Below, piece after piece: positions 28,539 to 37,958 of a DNA stretch of 64,000 bases. How positions within the stretch are numbered: position 1 is the stretch's first letter; each line of letters starts with the position of its first letter. Position numbers and translations under genes: made by a program. A model generated the notes under the pieces. That model made no database searches. It was given only the letters and a program-made list of their open reading frames with translations, and was not told where the DNA came from. This DNA is from Sediminibacterium soli (GTDB taxonomy: Bacteria; Bacteroidota; Bacteroidia; Chitinophagales; Chitinophagaceae): contig NZ_JAACJR010000006.1 in assembly GCF_009939225.1 (NCBI RefSeq), positions 496,001-560,000 on the forward strand. The letters run 5' to 3'.

Positions 28539-29834
28539 GTGGCAAAAAAACAAATTGTGATCCTTGGGGCCGGGTTTGCAGGGCTGGATCTGGCCAAGCG
28601 GATGAAAGATACCGGGTACGAGATCACGCTGATCGACCAGTATAATTTTCACCAGTTCCAGCCTTTGTTTTACCAGGTGGCCACGGCGAGACTGGAACCG
28701 AGTTCCATATCCTTCCCCCTGCGCAAGGTGTTCCAGAAAAAAAAATGCGTGCATGTTCGCCTGGCCAGGGTATCGGAAATTGATGTAGCGGCCAAAACAG
28801 TCCGGACATCAGAGGGCGATTTTGCCTACGATTACCTCGTGATCGCAACCGGCTGCACCACCAATTATTTCGGCAACCGGAACATAGAGCAATATGCTTT
28901 TCCGATGAAATCGACCACGGAAGCGATCACGCTGCGCAACCGCATCCTGCTGAATTTCGAAGATGCCCTGTCTGCAACGGTGGAAGAGCTGCCCGCCATC
29001 ATGAATATTGTGGTGGTGGGAGGCGGGCCCACAGGTGTTGAACTCTCGGGTTCGCTGGCGGAACTGAAGAAATATGTCCTTCCGAAAGACTACCCGGATA
29101 TGGATTTCTCCAGGCTGAACATATACCTGCTGGAAGCCGGCCCCGTAACGCTGGCGCCCATGAGCAAGGCCTCGCAGCAGAAATCGCAGGAATACCTGGA
29201 GAAAATGGGCGTACAGGTGTGGACTAATGCGCTTGTAGAGGATTACGACGGAAAAACGGTAAAGCTGAAAGACGGCCGTACCATACCCACCCATACGCTT
29301 ATCTGGGCGGCGGGTGTAAGCGGCAACCTGCCTGCCGGCATTCCGAAAGAACAGGTGGTACGCGGCAACCGCATCAGGGTAGACCGGTATAACCGCCTCG
29401 AGGGGCACGAAGATATTCTGGCGATCGGCGATATTGCTTATATGGAAACACCGGAGTTTCCCAAAGGACATGCGCAGCTGGCGAATGTAGCCAACGCTCA
29501 GGCCAAGAACACCGCAGGCAATTTTGAACGGCTACGCAGAAACAAACCGCTGAAACCTTTTGAATACAAAAATCCCGGCACCATGGCCACGGTGGGAAAA
29601 CGAAAAGCGGTGGTAGACCTTCCTTTTATGAGCTTCCAGGGAAGAATAGCCTGGTTTGTATGGATGTTCCTGCACCTGATGCTGATCCTGAATGTAAAGA
29701 ACAAGCTCATCATCTTCATCAACTGGGCGATCAGTTATTTTACCAACGACACCACCCTGCGCCTTATCCTCCTGCCTTCCGGCAGAGAAGTAAAAAGCGG
29801 GGAAAGGAAAAATGAAACGGCGAGCCCGGGATAA
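28539..29834 (+). CDS. ndh: Type II NADH dehydrogenase (NDH-2), membrane-bound FAD oxidoreductase
   Basis: 431 aa, GTG start at 28539 directly before AKKQIVILGAGFAGLDLAKRM, the FAD-binding GxGxxG motif; no in-frame ATG lies upstream. A second nucleotide motif (VVVGGGPTGVELSGSLAE) binds NADH, and LAIGDIAYME is the FAD-contacting end. The C-terminus (IAWFVWMFLHLMLIL) is the amphipathic or membrane-anchoring part typical for NDH-2. It passes electrons from NADH to menaquinone without proton pumping. A menaquinone enzyme gene (mqnE) lies right after it on the other strand. Confidence 0.9.
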   Translation: MAKKQIVILGAGFAGLDLAKRMKDTGYEITLIDQYNFHQFQPLFYQVATARLEPSSISFPLRKVFQKKKCVHVRLARVSEIDVAAKTVRTSEGDFAYDYLVIATGCTTNYFGNRNIEQYAFPMKSTTEAITLRNRILLNFEDALSATVEELPAIMNIVVVGGGPTGVELSGSLAELKKYVLPKDYPDMDFSRLNIYLLEAGPVTLAPMSKASQQKSQEYLEKMGVQVWTNALVEDYDGKTVKLKDGRTIPTHTLIWAAGVSGNLPAGIPKEQVVRGNRIRVDRYNRLEGHEDILAIGDIAYMETPEFPKGHAQLANVANAQAKNTAGNFERLRRNKPLKPFEYKNPGTMATVGKRKAVVDLPFMSFQGRIAWFVWMFLHLMLILNVKNKLIIFINWAISYFTNDTTLRLILLPSGREVKSGERKNETASPG

Positions 29835-29851
29835 GGGTTCCTTTGTCAATG

Positions 29852-31015
29852 TCAGTTAAGCTCGATCTCTTCAATAGACAGGTTGCTGAAATCGCGGATC
29901 TCGTTGTAGAGCGTGCCGCGTTCGATGGGTTGTCTTTTTACCTGCCGGATCAGTGAAACCAGCTGTGCCGTACTCATAACGGGTGTTTGTTCTTCGCTGC
30001 CGGCCATGGAGTAGATCTTCGTTGAATCGTCGATGGTGCCGTCGATATCGTTTACCCCGAAAGACAGTGTAAGCTGTGCGTTCTTCCGGCCAAGCATGGG
30101 CCAGTACGCTTTGATATGCGGAAAATTATCAAGGTACAAACGTGCCACGGCATACATCCGCATGTCTTCCACCACGGTTGACTCGGGCACATCGCTCATC
30201 TCATTCTGCTTGTTGCGGAATTTCAGCGGGATAAAAGTGTTGAACCCGCCGGTCTCATCCTGCAACTGGCGTAAGCGATCCATATGATCGATACGATGCG
30301 AATAAGATTCGATATGGCCGTACAGCATGGTGGCGTTGCTGTGCATACCCAGCCGGTGCGCCGCGCGATGGATCGCAAGCCATCCTTCCGCATCCACCTT
30401 GTCTTCACATATCTGTTTGCGGATATCGGGGTGAAAAATTTCGGCGCCGCCTCCGGGCAATGAATCCAGTCCCGCTTCATGGGCCTGTTTCATTCCCTCC
30501 GCCACGCTCAGTTTTGCCTTGCGGAACATATAATCCAGTTCCACCGGTGTAAACGCTTTTATATGCAGTTCGGGGCGATGCGCTTTTATGGCACGCAGCA
30601 GTTCGAGGAAAAACTCCATATTCATCTTTGGATGAACGCCGCCCACAATATGCACTTCGGTAACGGGTTTGCCATCATAGCTTTTTACGATATGCATCAT
30701 CTGTTCAATGCTCAGTTCCCAGCCTTCTTCGCGGTTGGCATACAAACGCGAATAGGAACAGAACTTACAGGAGAACACGCAGACATTCGTAGGTTCGATA
30801 TGAAAATTTCGGTTGAAATAGGTTCTGTCGCCATGCTTTTCCTCTCTCACCCAATTGGCCAGGGCGCCAAGCCAGGCAAGCGAGGCCTTCTCAAAAAGCG
30901 CAACGCCGTCATCGAAAGAAAGCCGCTCTTTACGAAGTATTTTTTCACCGATCGATCTGAGTTGTTCATCACTTGTTGCCGCAACAAGAGCGGCGGGAGA
31001 GAGGGTGGCATTCAT
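29852..31015 (-). CDS. mqnE: Aminofutalosine synthase MqnE (menaquinone biosynthesis)
   Basis: 387 aa radical SAM enzyme. It joins SAM and 3-(1-carboxyvinyl)oxybenzoate to give aminofutalosine in the futalosine pathway to menaquinone. The cluster motif is C-x3-C-x2-C (NVCVFSCKFCSYSR, near residue 80). MqnE-specific words follow: EVHIVGGVHPKMNMEFF, HIKAFTPVELDYM, GLDSLPGGGAEIF, NATMLYGHIE and LQDETGGFNTFIPLKF. These distinguish it from the related MqnC. The organism therefore probably respires with menaquinone made by the alternative route. Confidence 0.93.
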   Translation of the reverse strand: MNATLSPAALVAATSDEQLRSIGEKILRKERLSFDDGVALFEKASLAWLGALANWVREEKHGDRTYFNRNFHIEPTNVCVFSCKFCSYSRLYANREEGWELSIEQMMHIVKSYDGKPVTEVHIVGGVHPKMNMEFFLELLRAIKAHRPELHIKAFTPVELDYMFRKAKLSVAEGMKQAHEAGLDSLPGGGAEIFHPDIRKQICEDKVDAEGWLAIHRAAHRLGMHSNATMLYGHIESYSHRIDHMDRLRQLQDETGGFNTFIPLKFRNKQNEMSDVPESTVVEDMRMYAVARLYLDNFPHIKAYWPMLGRKNAQLTLSFGVNDIDGTIDDSTKIYSMAGSEEQTPVMSTAQLVSLIRQVKRQPIERGTLYNEIRDFSNLSIEEIELN

Positions 31016-31229
31016 ATCGCAAAATTAACCAGTAATAAGGTAATAGCCGGGAACTTTTATCGGATACCTTGTATCTGCGGGTTTGTTTCACCGCAGTTAC
31101 GGGGAGGGCGGAGTTGCGCAGGGGAACCAATCGGTATCTATCCGGCTGAATTTTTACCGTACAACAATGTTCCCGGATATAATGCAGGCAGTATACCCAA
31201 CCGCATTTTAACGATCAGTCAGGAATTGC

Positions 31230-32471
31230 CTAATGTTTCACAGGCTCCGCCGCCGATCTGTCGTGTTTATACCGGAACACCAGCGGGAAGGTAATTCCCA
31301 GTACCAGCGCATACCCGGCAAAAGTGAACCAGATGCGCTGCCAGTCTTTTACGCCGTTTACGGTAAAATGATCCACTACCCAGCCGCTCAGGGTGCCGCC
31401 AAGATAGGCGCCAATGCCGTTTGTCATCAGCATGAACAGTCCCTGTGCGCTTGCACGGATCTTGATATCGGCTTCCTTCTCCACGAAAAGAGAACCGGAA
31501 ATATTAAAGAAATCGAAAGCCATTCCGTAGATGATCATCGACAGTATCAGCATCCACAGACCGGGCCCCGGATCGCCGATCGCGAACAGACCGAAACGGA
31601 ACACCCAGGCAAATATGCTCATCAGCATCACATTCTTGATGCCGAAGCGACGCAGGAAAAAAGGGATGGTGAGAATGAACAGGGTTTCCGAGATCTGCGA
31701 GATCGAGCTTAATACAACCGGGTGTTTTACACCAAAAGTATCGGGATAGCTGTTCTTGAAATCGTCCAGGAAAGTGGCGCCGAATGCATTGGTGATCTGC
31801 AGGGCCGCGCCCAGCAACATGGCATACAGGAAAAAGATCACCATCTTCTTTTTGTTGAACAGCACAAACGCATCCATCCCCATAGAAGAGGCCACACTTC
31901 TCTGCGAAGCCATTTTTACCGGCGGACAGCCGGGCATCGAAAACGAATAAATACCCAGTGCCATTCCCGCCGCAGCGCTCACATACAGCTGCATGGGGCT
32001 TTTGGTGAACCCAAGCAGGTCAACCACCCACATCGCGCAGATAAAACCAACGGTTCCCCATACGCGGATAGGCGGAAAATCCTTTACGATCTGAAACCCG
32101 CGTTTCTCCAGGATGATATACGATACCGTATTGTTCAGCGCTATGGTGGGCATGAATACAAAGGAATTGAACAGCATCAGTATATAGAACGTACCATAAT
32201 CCTTAACCGTGGAAGCCAGCAGCAGTAATATGGCGCCGGCTATATGGCAAAGCCCCAGCACCCTTTCCGCATTCATGAAACGGTCTGCAATAATACCCAT
32301 CAACGCAGGTGTGATCAGCGAGGCAATACCCATTGTGGCATATACGGCACCTACCTGTCCGCCTGTAAAACCCAGCGTAACGATCATATAGGTACCCAAC
32401 GATATCAGCCAGGCACCCCATACAAAGAACTCCAGGAAATTCATGATCAGCAGACGGAACTTGATGTTCAT
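31230..32471 (-). CDS. Nucleoside permease, MFS NupG/XapB-type
   Basis: 413 aa, twelve predicted helices. The start (MNIKFRLLIMNFLEFFVWGAWLISLGTYM) and IASLITPALMGIIADRFMNAERVL match the nucleoside:H+ symporter family, as do IRVWGTVGFICAMWVVDLL and GIGAYLGGTLSGWVVDHF. Likely function: uptake of nucleosides across the inner membrane. Stands alone, 214 bp from mqnE; the gap holds no recognisable gene. Confidence 0.88.
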   Translation of the reverse strand: MNIKFRLLIMNFLEFFVWGAWLISLGTYMIVTLGFTGGQVGAVYATMGIASLITPALMGIIADRFMNAERVLGLCHIAGAILLLLASTVKDYGTFYILMLFNSFVFMPTIALNNTVSYIILEKRGFQIVKDFPPIRVWGTVGFICAMWVVDLLGFTKSPMQLYVSAAAGMALGIYSFSMPGCPPVKMASQRSVASSMGMDAFVLFNKKKMVIFFLYAMLLGAALQITNAFGATFLDDFKNSYPDTFGVKHPVVLSSISQISETLFILTIPFFLRRFGIKNVMLMSIFAWVFRFGLFAIGDPGPGLWMLILSMIIYGMAFDFFNISGSLFVEKEADIKIRASAQGLFMLMTNGIGAYLGGTLSGWVVDHFTVNGVKDWQRIWFTFAGYALVLGITFPLVFRYKHDRSAAEPVKH

Positions 32472-32505
32472 GCGTTCAGGTTTAGCGGGAAAGGTAAGGA
32501 ATATC

Positions 32506-32575
32506 GAATATTGAACAAGGAATGTCGAATACCGATCTGTTTATTGCAGCATTCAATATTCCTTGTCCGATATTC
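32506..32575. repeat. Palindromic repeat, GAATATTGAACAAGGAAT type
   Basis: Two inverted arms of 25 bases (32506-32530 and 32551-32575) match in 21 positions. The arm GAATATTGAACAAGGAATGT is a phrase found as intergenic repeat in many Bacteroidota. It lies directly next to the trxA terminator. Confidence 0.7.
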
Positions 32576-32609
32576 AAAAAAAAAGGCACTCTTTTCAGAA
32601 TGCCCTTTT
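32572..32609 (-). terminator. Rho-independent terminator of trxA
   Basis: On the minus strand: AAGGGCATTCT, a GAAA tetraloop, AGAGTGCCTT, then a long T-run. One bulged G and one G-U pair in a ten-pair stem. It follows the thioredoxin stop codon by about 25 bp. Confidence 0.85.
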
Positions 32610-32631
32610 TAGCTATGTTATCCGGCGGTTA

Positions 32632-32949
32632 TCAGATATGCGCCTGGATCTTTTTGTCAAGAACGGATTTCGGAACCGCACCGATCTGTTTGTCCACGAT
32701 CTGGCCGCCCTTGATGAAAAGGATGGCAGGGATAGAAGTTATGCCGTAGTTCACACTAAGGCTGGGGTTATGGTCTACATTCACCTTGCCCACGTTGATC
32801 TTGCCATCGTAGTCCTTTGCCAGTTCTTCGATAACCGGTCCGATCGCACGGCAGGGTCCACACCATTCTGCCCAGAAATCCACCACGGTAAGTTTATCGC
32901 TGTCCAGTACAGTCGACTGGAAATTGGCATCTGTTAATTCTAAAGCCAT
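32632..32949 (-). CDS. trxA: Thioredoxin
   Basis: 105 aa cytoplasmic dithiol oxidoreductase. The active site is FWAEWCGPCRAIGPV with Cys 30 and Cys 33; the cis-proline loop is YGITSIPAILFIKGG. No signal peptide, so it is the cytoplasmic form. It has its own terminator. Confidence 0.97.
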   Translation of the reverse strand: MALELTDANFQSTVLDSDKLTVVDFWAEWCGPCRAIGPVIEELAKDYDGKINVGKVNVDHNPSLSVNYGITSIPAILFIKGGQIVDKQIGAVPKSVLDKKIQAHI

Positions 32950-33201
32950 TTTTTTTTATTTAAAGGTTATTGATTGCTGATTGATTATGCAGGAACATCA
33001 AATATATATCCAATCCAAAATTTATGCTGTTTTGACTTTTCCACCACTGTTATTAATGACGGAGCAGCAGTTAAAACCTGACAGCCGGGCAGGATTTTTT
33101 ATAATTAATTGAAAATGAACTTGTTTGTATTTTGGAATTGGGAAATGGGAAATTTTGAAACTGGATAGAAAGACGGGATCAATCCAATTCCAAAATAATC
33201 C

Positions 33202-36200
33202 TCAGCTTACCACGCTCACATGTATCTCCAGATCCGGGTTGTTCAGCAGGAATTCCGCCATTTCCTCGTTCATCTGAAAACCTTTTTCAAAGGAAGAAAG
33301 ACTCACTTTCAGGTTTTCCTTGGGTTCATAGATATGGAACCGCAGCGTGGACTTACCCGGGAAACTGCGGACATTCTTATCTACGAAACTCACAAAATCG
33401 GGTGTTACCGCCGCAGGATGCACATTGATATCGAGGCTTCTTGTCAGGTTCTGTTTCACGGTTTCGAGCAGCGTCATGCTGCTGACCTTGAAATCAAACT
33501 CGTTCGGCCGGTTATACCTCGGCCTGAAATAGCCATTGATCACGATGTTCTGTCCGCGTTCGAGGTAATTCTGGAATTTGATATAGTCTTCGCTCCACAG
33601 CACAAATTCCGTTTTGCCGCTGAAATCCTCGATGGAGAATGACCCGAAGTTCTTGCCCGTTTTGGTTACCCGGTGCTGCACATCGGTGATGAGTCCTGCC
33701 ACCCGGAAAGACCTGCCCGGATTGTTCTGGGTCTGTATCGAATCCCTGAACTCGTTAAAATCGTTGATAGCGGTGATGCCGTAATATTTCAGTTCAAATT
33801 TAAAATGATCCAGGGGATGCCCGCTCATGAACATGCCGGTCACTTCTTTTTCGTGCTCCAGCAACTCGGTCAGTGTCCAGGGCTCGCAAACCGGTATCTT
33901 GGGCGTGGGTACCTGCATGGCTGCGGGCAGATCGCCAAAAAGCGTGTTGGAACTGCCGGCGGCAAGTGAAAGCTGGGCCTGCCCGTAGCCGATGATCTTC
34001 TCCAGTCCGGATGCGCGTTCCCCGTCGGCCACATGAAAATACTGCGCGCGGTGATAGGCCGTAAAACAGTCAAATGCCCCCGAATAGGCAAGGCTTTCCA
34101 GCGATTTTTTGTTCACGCTTTTCTGGGAGATGCGTTTGATAAAATCGAACACGTCTTTATACCCGCCGTTCTTATTCCGTTCGATGATGATATTATCCAC
34201 TGCCGCATCGCCCACACCCTTCAATCCGCCGAGGCCAAACCGGATCTCGCCTTTCTGGTTCACGGCAAAACCCTTTAACGATTCATTGATATCGGGGCCA
34301 AGCACTTTTATGCCCATACGCTTGCATTCTTCCATGAAAAAAGTGATCTTTTCGATTGCTCCGGCATGGTTCAGCACGGCCGACATGTATTCGCCCGGGT
34401 AATGCGCTTTCAGGTAAGCCGTCTGATAGGCTACGAATGCATAGCAGGTAGAATGCGATTTGTTGAAGGCATACTGCGCAAACGCTTCCCAGTCGGTCCA
34501 TATCTTTTCCAGTTTATCGGCAGGGTGTCCTTTGTCAGAGGCGCCGGTAACAAACTGGGTCTTCATTTTGTCCAGCACCGATTTCTGTTTTTTACCCATG
34601 GCCTTACGCAGTACATCCGCATCGCCCTTGGTAAACCCGGCAAGTTTCTGGCTCAGCAGCATCACCTGCTCCTGGTATACGGTGATGCCGTAAGTGTCTA
34701 CCAGGTATTCTTCCATATCGGGCAGATCGTAGCTGATCTCTTCCCGCCCGTGTTTGCGGTCGATGAACTTGGGAATATACGCAATTGGACCTGGGCGGTA
34801 CAGGGCGTTCATCGCAATCAGGTCGTCGAATTTATCGGGTTTCAGCTCGCGCAGGTATTTCTGCATACCCACACTTTCGAACTGGAACGTAGCATTGGTT
34901 TCGCCGCGCTGGTACAGCTGGAATGTCTGCTCGTCATCGAGGGGAATTGTATCAAGATCGATCTCCACGCCATGGTTCTGCCTGATCAGTTCCAGCGCTG
35001 TTTTCAGAATCGACAGCGTCTTCAGTCCCAGAAAGTCCATCTTGATAACCCCGGCATCTTCGATTATGCTTCCTTCTATCTGGGTTACCCACAGGTCAGA
35101 ATCCCTGGCCGTAGCCACCGGCAGTAATTCGGTCAGGTCTTTCGGGGCGATGATGATACCGGCGGCATGGATGCCTGTATTGCGTACAGAGCCTTCCAGC
35201 CTTTCCGCTTCTTTCAGCACCTGCGCCCTGATATCGGTTCCGTTGTATATTTCACGGAGTTTCCTGATGTTTTCTATGTCTTCCTGCTGGTAGCCTTCTT
35301 TTTCCTCGAGCGATTTTTCTCCTTCCTTGGCGGTGATGGGCGCTTTCAGCACACGGCGCAATTCCGTACCCGGTTTATCGGGTACAAGTTTGGCCATCAT
35401 ATTGCTTTCCGCCAGCGGAAGATCCATCACGCGCGCCACATCCTTGATACTCATCTTGGCAGCCATCGTGCCATAGGTCACGATCTGCGCCACCTGGTTC
35501 TTGCCGTATTTGTCCACCACATAATCGATCACTTTCTGTCTTCCCTCATCATCAAAATCGGTGTCGATATCGGGCATGCTCTTACGGTCGGGGTTCAGGA
35601 ACCTTTCGAACAGCAGGTTGTATTTGATGGGATCTATATTGGTGATGCCGATACAATAGGCCACCACGCTGCCCGCAGCAGATCCGCGGCCGGGCCCTAC
35701 GAATACGCCCAGTTCGCGGCCCGCCCTGATAAAATCGCTTACGATCAGGAAGTATCCCGCAAAACCCATGGTCTGGATCGTGAACAATTCAAAATCGATG
35801 CGCTCCTGTGTATCCGGACTGATATCGGTATACCTGGCTTTGGCGCCTTCGTACGTGATATGCTTCAGGTACTCCCACTGGTTCAGGTTGGCATCTGCAT
35901 GCACCTGGAATTCTTTGGGAATGGGAAAGGCAGGAAGGAGTATGTCTTTCTTAAGATTGAGTATCTCGATCTTGTCCACCACCTGGTTGGTATTGTCCAG
36001 TGATTCGGGGATATCCGAAAACAGCCGCGACATTTCCTCTGTGGTCTTGAAATAGAACTGGCTGTTCGGGAATTTGAAACGCCTGTTCTTTACCTGCAGT
36101 TCGTCGTTCACAAAATCATCAAATCCGGGTGTGCTCTGCTTTTCGCCGGTGTTGATGCAAAGCAGGATATCGTGCGCGTTGGCATCTGTTTCGTCAACAT

Positions 36201-36873
36201 AATGGCTGTCGTTGGTGGCAATGACCGGCACATTGTATTTTTTTGAAAATTTGAGCAGGGTATTGTTGATCAGTTCCTGCTCCTTAATATTATGTCGCTG
36301 CAGTTCGATATAATAATCCTCGCCGAACAAATCGATCCACCATTTAAACTCCTGCTCCGCTTTTTCTTCCCCGTCGTGCAGTATCGTCTGCGGCACATAG
36401 GCCCCGATGCAGCAGGTGGTGGCGATCAGTCCCTCGTGGTATTTTTCGATCAGTTCCTTATCGATGCGCGGGTATTTGCTGTACATACCCTCGATAAAAC
36501 CCAGTGAGGTGAGTTTTACCAGGTTCTGGTAACCGGTCTTGTTCTTTGCCAGCAATACCTGGTGATAGCGTTCGTCCTTCATATCCTTGGTGAAGGATTT
36601 GGCATGACGGTCGCGCACCACATAAAACTCGCAGCCTACGATCGGTTTTACTTTCGGTTCCAGGATGTCTTTGCCATTGGCGTCTTTACCCACCACCTTG
36701 GTATCTTTCCATGCCTGGCTTACAAAATCAAAAGCCCCGAACATATTGCCATGATCGGTGATGGCCAGGGCCGGCATCCCGTCTTTCGCAGCCTTCTTGT
36801 ACAGCGAACCTATAGCGGCTGCACCATCAAGCAGGGAATACTGGGTATGTACATGAAGATGAGAAAACTGCAT
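33202..36873 (-). CDS. dnaE: DNA polymerase III subunit alpha
   Basis: 1223 aa replicative polymerase. The N-terminal PHP domain starts at once (FSHLHVHTQYSLLDGAA). The polymerase core shows VGPGRGSAAGSVVAYC and the catalytic aspartates in PDIDTDFDDEGRQKVIDYV. Helix-hairpin-helix and OB-fold regions follow (LGGLKGVGDAAVDNI, then FRVAGLITDVQHRVTKTGKNFGSF). Length is normal for DnaE1 of Bacteroidota. It is transcribed alone, divergent from the NlpC/P60 gene across 219 bp. Confidence 0.97.
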   Translation of the reverse strand: MQFSHLHVHTQYSLLDGAAAIGSLYKKAAKDGMPALAITDHGNMFGAFDFVSQAWKDTKVVGKDANGKDILEPKVKPIVGCEFYVVRDRHAKSFTKDMKDERYHQVLLAKNKTGYQNLVKLTSLGFIEGMYSKYPRIDKELIEKYHEGLIATTCCIGAYVPQTILHDGEEKAEQEFKWWIDLFGEDYYIELQRHNIKEQELINNTLLKFSKKYNVPVIATNDSHYVDETDANAHDILLCINTGEKQSTPGFDDFVNDELQVKNRRFKFPNSQFYFKTTEEMSRLFSDIPESLDNTNQVVDKIEILNLKKDILLPAFPIPKEFQVHADANLNQWEYLKHITYEGAKARYTDISPDTQERIDFELFTIQTMGFAGYFLIVSDFIRAGRELGVFVGPGRGSAAGSVVAYCIGITNIDPIKYNLLFERFLNPDRKSMPDIDTDFDDEGRQKVIDYVVDKYGKNQVAQIVTYGTMAAKMSIKDVARVMDLPLAESNMMAKLVPDKPGTELRRVLKAPITAKEGEKSLEEKEGYQQEDIENIRKLREIYNGTDIRAQVLKEAERLEGSVRNTGIHAAGIIIAPKDLTELLPVATARDSDLWVTQIEGSIIEDAGVIKMDFLGLKTLSILKTALELIRQNHGVEIDLDTIPLDDEQTFQLYQRGETNATFQFESVGMQKYLRELKPDKFDDLIAMNALYRPGPIAYIPKFIDRKHGREEISYDLPDMEEYLVDTYGITVYQEQVMLLSQKLAGFTKGDADVLRKAMGKKQKSVLDKMKTQFVTGASDKGHPADKLEKIWTDWEAFAQYAFNKSHSTCYAFVAYQTAYLKAHYPGEYMSAVLNHAGAIEKITFFMEECKRMGIKVLGPDINESLKGFAVNQKGEIRFGLGGLKGVGDAAVDNIIIERNKNGGYKDVFDFIKRISQKSVNKKSLESLAYSGAFDCFTAYHRAQYFHVADGERASGLEKIIGYGQAQLSLAAGSSNTLFGDLPAAMQVPTPKIPVCEPWTLTELLEHEKEVTGMFMSGHPLDHFKFELKYYGITAINDFNEFRDSIQTQNNPGRSFRVAGLITDVQHRVTKTGKNFGSFSIEDFSGKTEFVLWSEDYIKFQNYLERGQNIVINGYFRPRYNRPNEFDFKVSSMTLLETVKQNLTRSLDINVHPAAVTPDFVSFVDKNVRSFPGKSTLRFHIYEPKENLKVSLSSFEKGFQMNEEMAEFLLNNPDLEIHVSVVS

Positions 36874-37092
36874 AGGAGGTAAAAGTCTGAAGTCAGAAAC
36901 AACTTACAAATTTCGGTTTTTGGAGGGGATTGCGGGGGCGCAATTTTCCACAGAAAAGTTAAAAGGAGGGGGGTAGCCACCCGGGTCCGTTCCAAGTTAT
37001 GCACACCCGCTCATTTTCCCTGCAAAATCCTAAACTTAATCCACATTCCCCTTTTCCATCGATCCGGCACTTAAATTGCGTAACGGAGCCTT

Positions 37093-37854
37093 ATGAAAAT
37101 TCAGGGAGTAGCTTTGGCAGGATTGGGACTGGTATTGTTTGCCAGTTGTTCTTCGGTAAGAAAAATATCGGATAAGGACAGTCGTGTTACCACCACCCTG
37201 ACCAAAAAGCCGCGTACTGCCCAGCAAAGGGAATTCCTTGATATGGAAGTGACGCCCGGGGGAAAACCCACCCATTCGGCGGCTTCTGTCAGCCTTAACA
37301 ATCTTAACCGGCATATCGGTTCCTCAGCAGGCAAGAAGCGGCCGGAAACAATCAGCAGACCGCTTTATTCTTCGGTAAACGGATCTACCAATATCGAGAA
37401 CGCAAATATGCTGCAGTTGAAATACGCGGTGGCCATGGATGCTTCGGTAGAGCTGCTCACAAACATAGCGCTGCTGCAGGTGATCGACAGGTGGTGGGGC
37501 GTGAAATACTGTCTTGGCGGCAATTCGGACAGCTGTATCGACTGCTCCCGTTTTACGCAGACCGTTTTGCATGATGTATGGCAACAGGATCTGCCGCGTA
37601 CCGCACAGGACCAGTTCAATACCTGTGACAAAGTGGAACTGGAGGATCTCCGTGAAGGCGATCTTGTTTTCTTCAATACCGGCGGCGGAAGGGATATTTC
37701 CCATGTAGGCGTATACCTGATCAACAATAAATTTGTGCATGCGTCTACCAGCGGCGGTGTTATGATCAGCGATCTCAACGATACCTACTGGCAACCCAAA
37801 TACAGAGGCGCCGGGAGAACGGGCAGTAAAGCCCTGCTGCAGGGAACAAAATAG
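37093..37854 (+). CDS. NlpC/P60 cysteine peptidase lipoprotein
   Basis: 253 aa. Lipobox VLFASC with Cys 19 as the lipidation site. An unstructured Ser/Lys/Thr-rich linker of about 100 residues follows. The NlpC/P60 domain occupies residues about 130-245: the nucleophile Cys 151 in CIDCSRFTQTVLHDVW, His 204 in DISHVGVYL and His 216 in KFVHASTSGGV. This family cuts peptide stems in peptidoglycan (gamma-D-glutamyl to diamino acid bonds). A cell-wall remodelling role at the outer membrane is expected. Confidence 0.9.
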   Translation: MKIQGVALAGLGLVLFASCSSVRKISDKDSRVTTTLTKKPRTAQQREFLDMEVTPGGKPTHSAASVSLNNLNRHIGSSAGKKRPETISRPLYSSVNGSTNIENANMLQLKYAVAMDASVELLTNIALLQVIDRWWGVKYCLGGNSDSCIDCSRFTQTVLHDVWQQDLPRTAQDQFNTCDKVELEDLREGDLVFFNTGGGRDISHVGVYLINNKFVHASTSGGVMISDLNDTYWQPKYRGAGRTGSKALLQGTK

Positions 37855-37958
37855 CTAACCGGGCTGATTCGTCTGCTGTGCCTGCATCAACAGTGAAACC
37901 ATGTAACCATTTAACCTGTTGCTAACATACAACCAATCGCCAACCGGCTCACGAACAG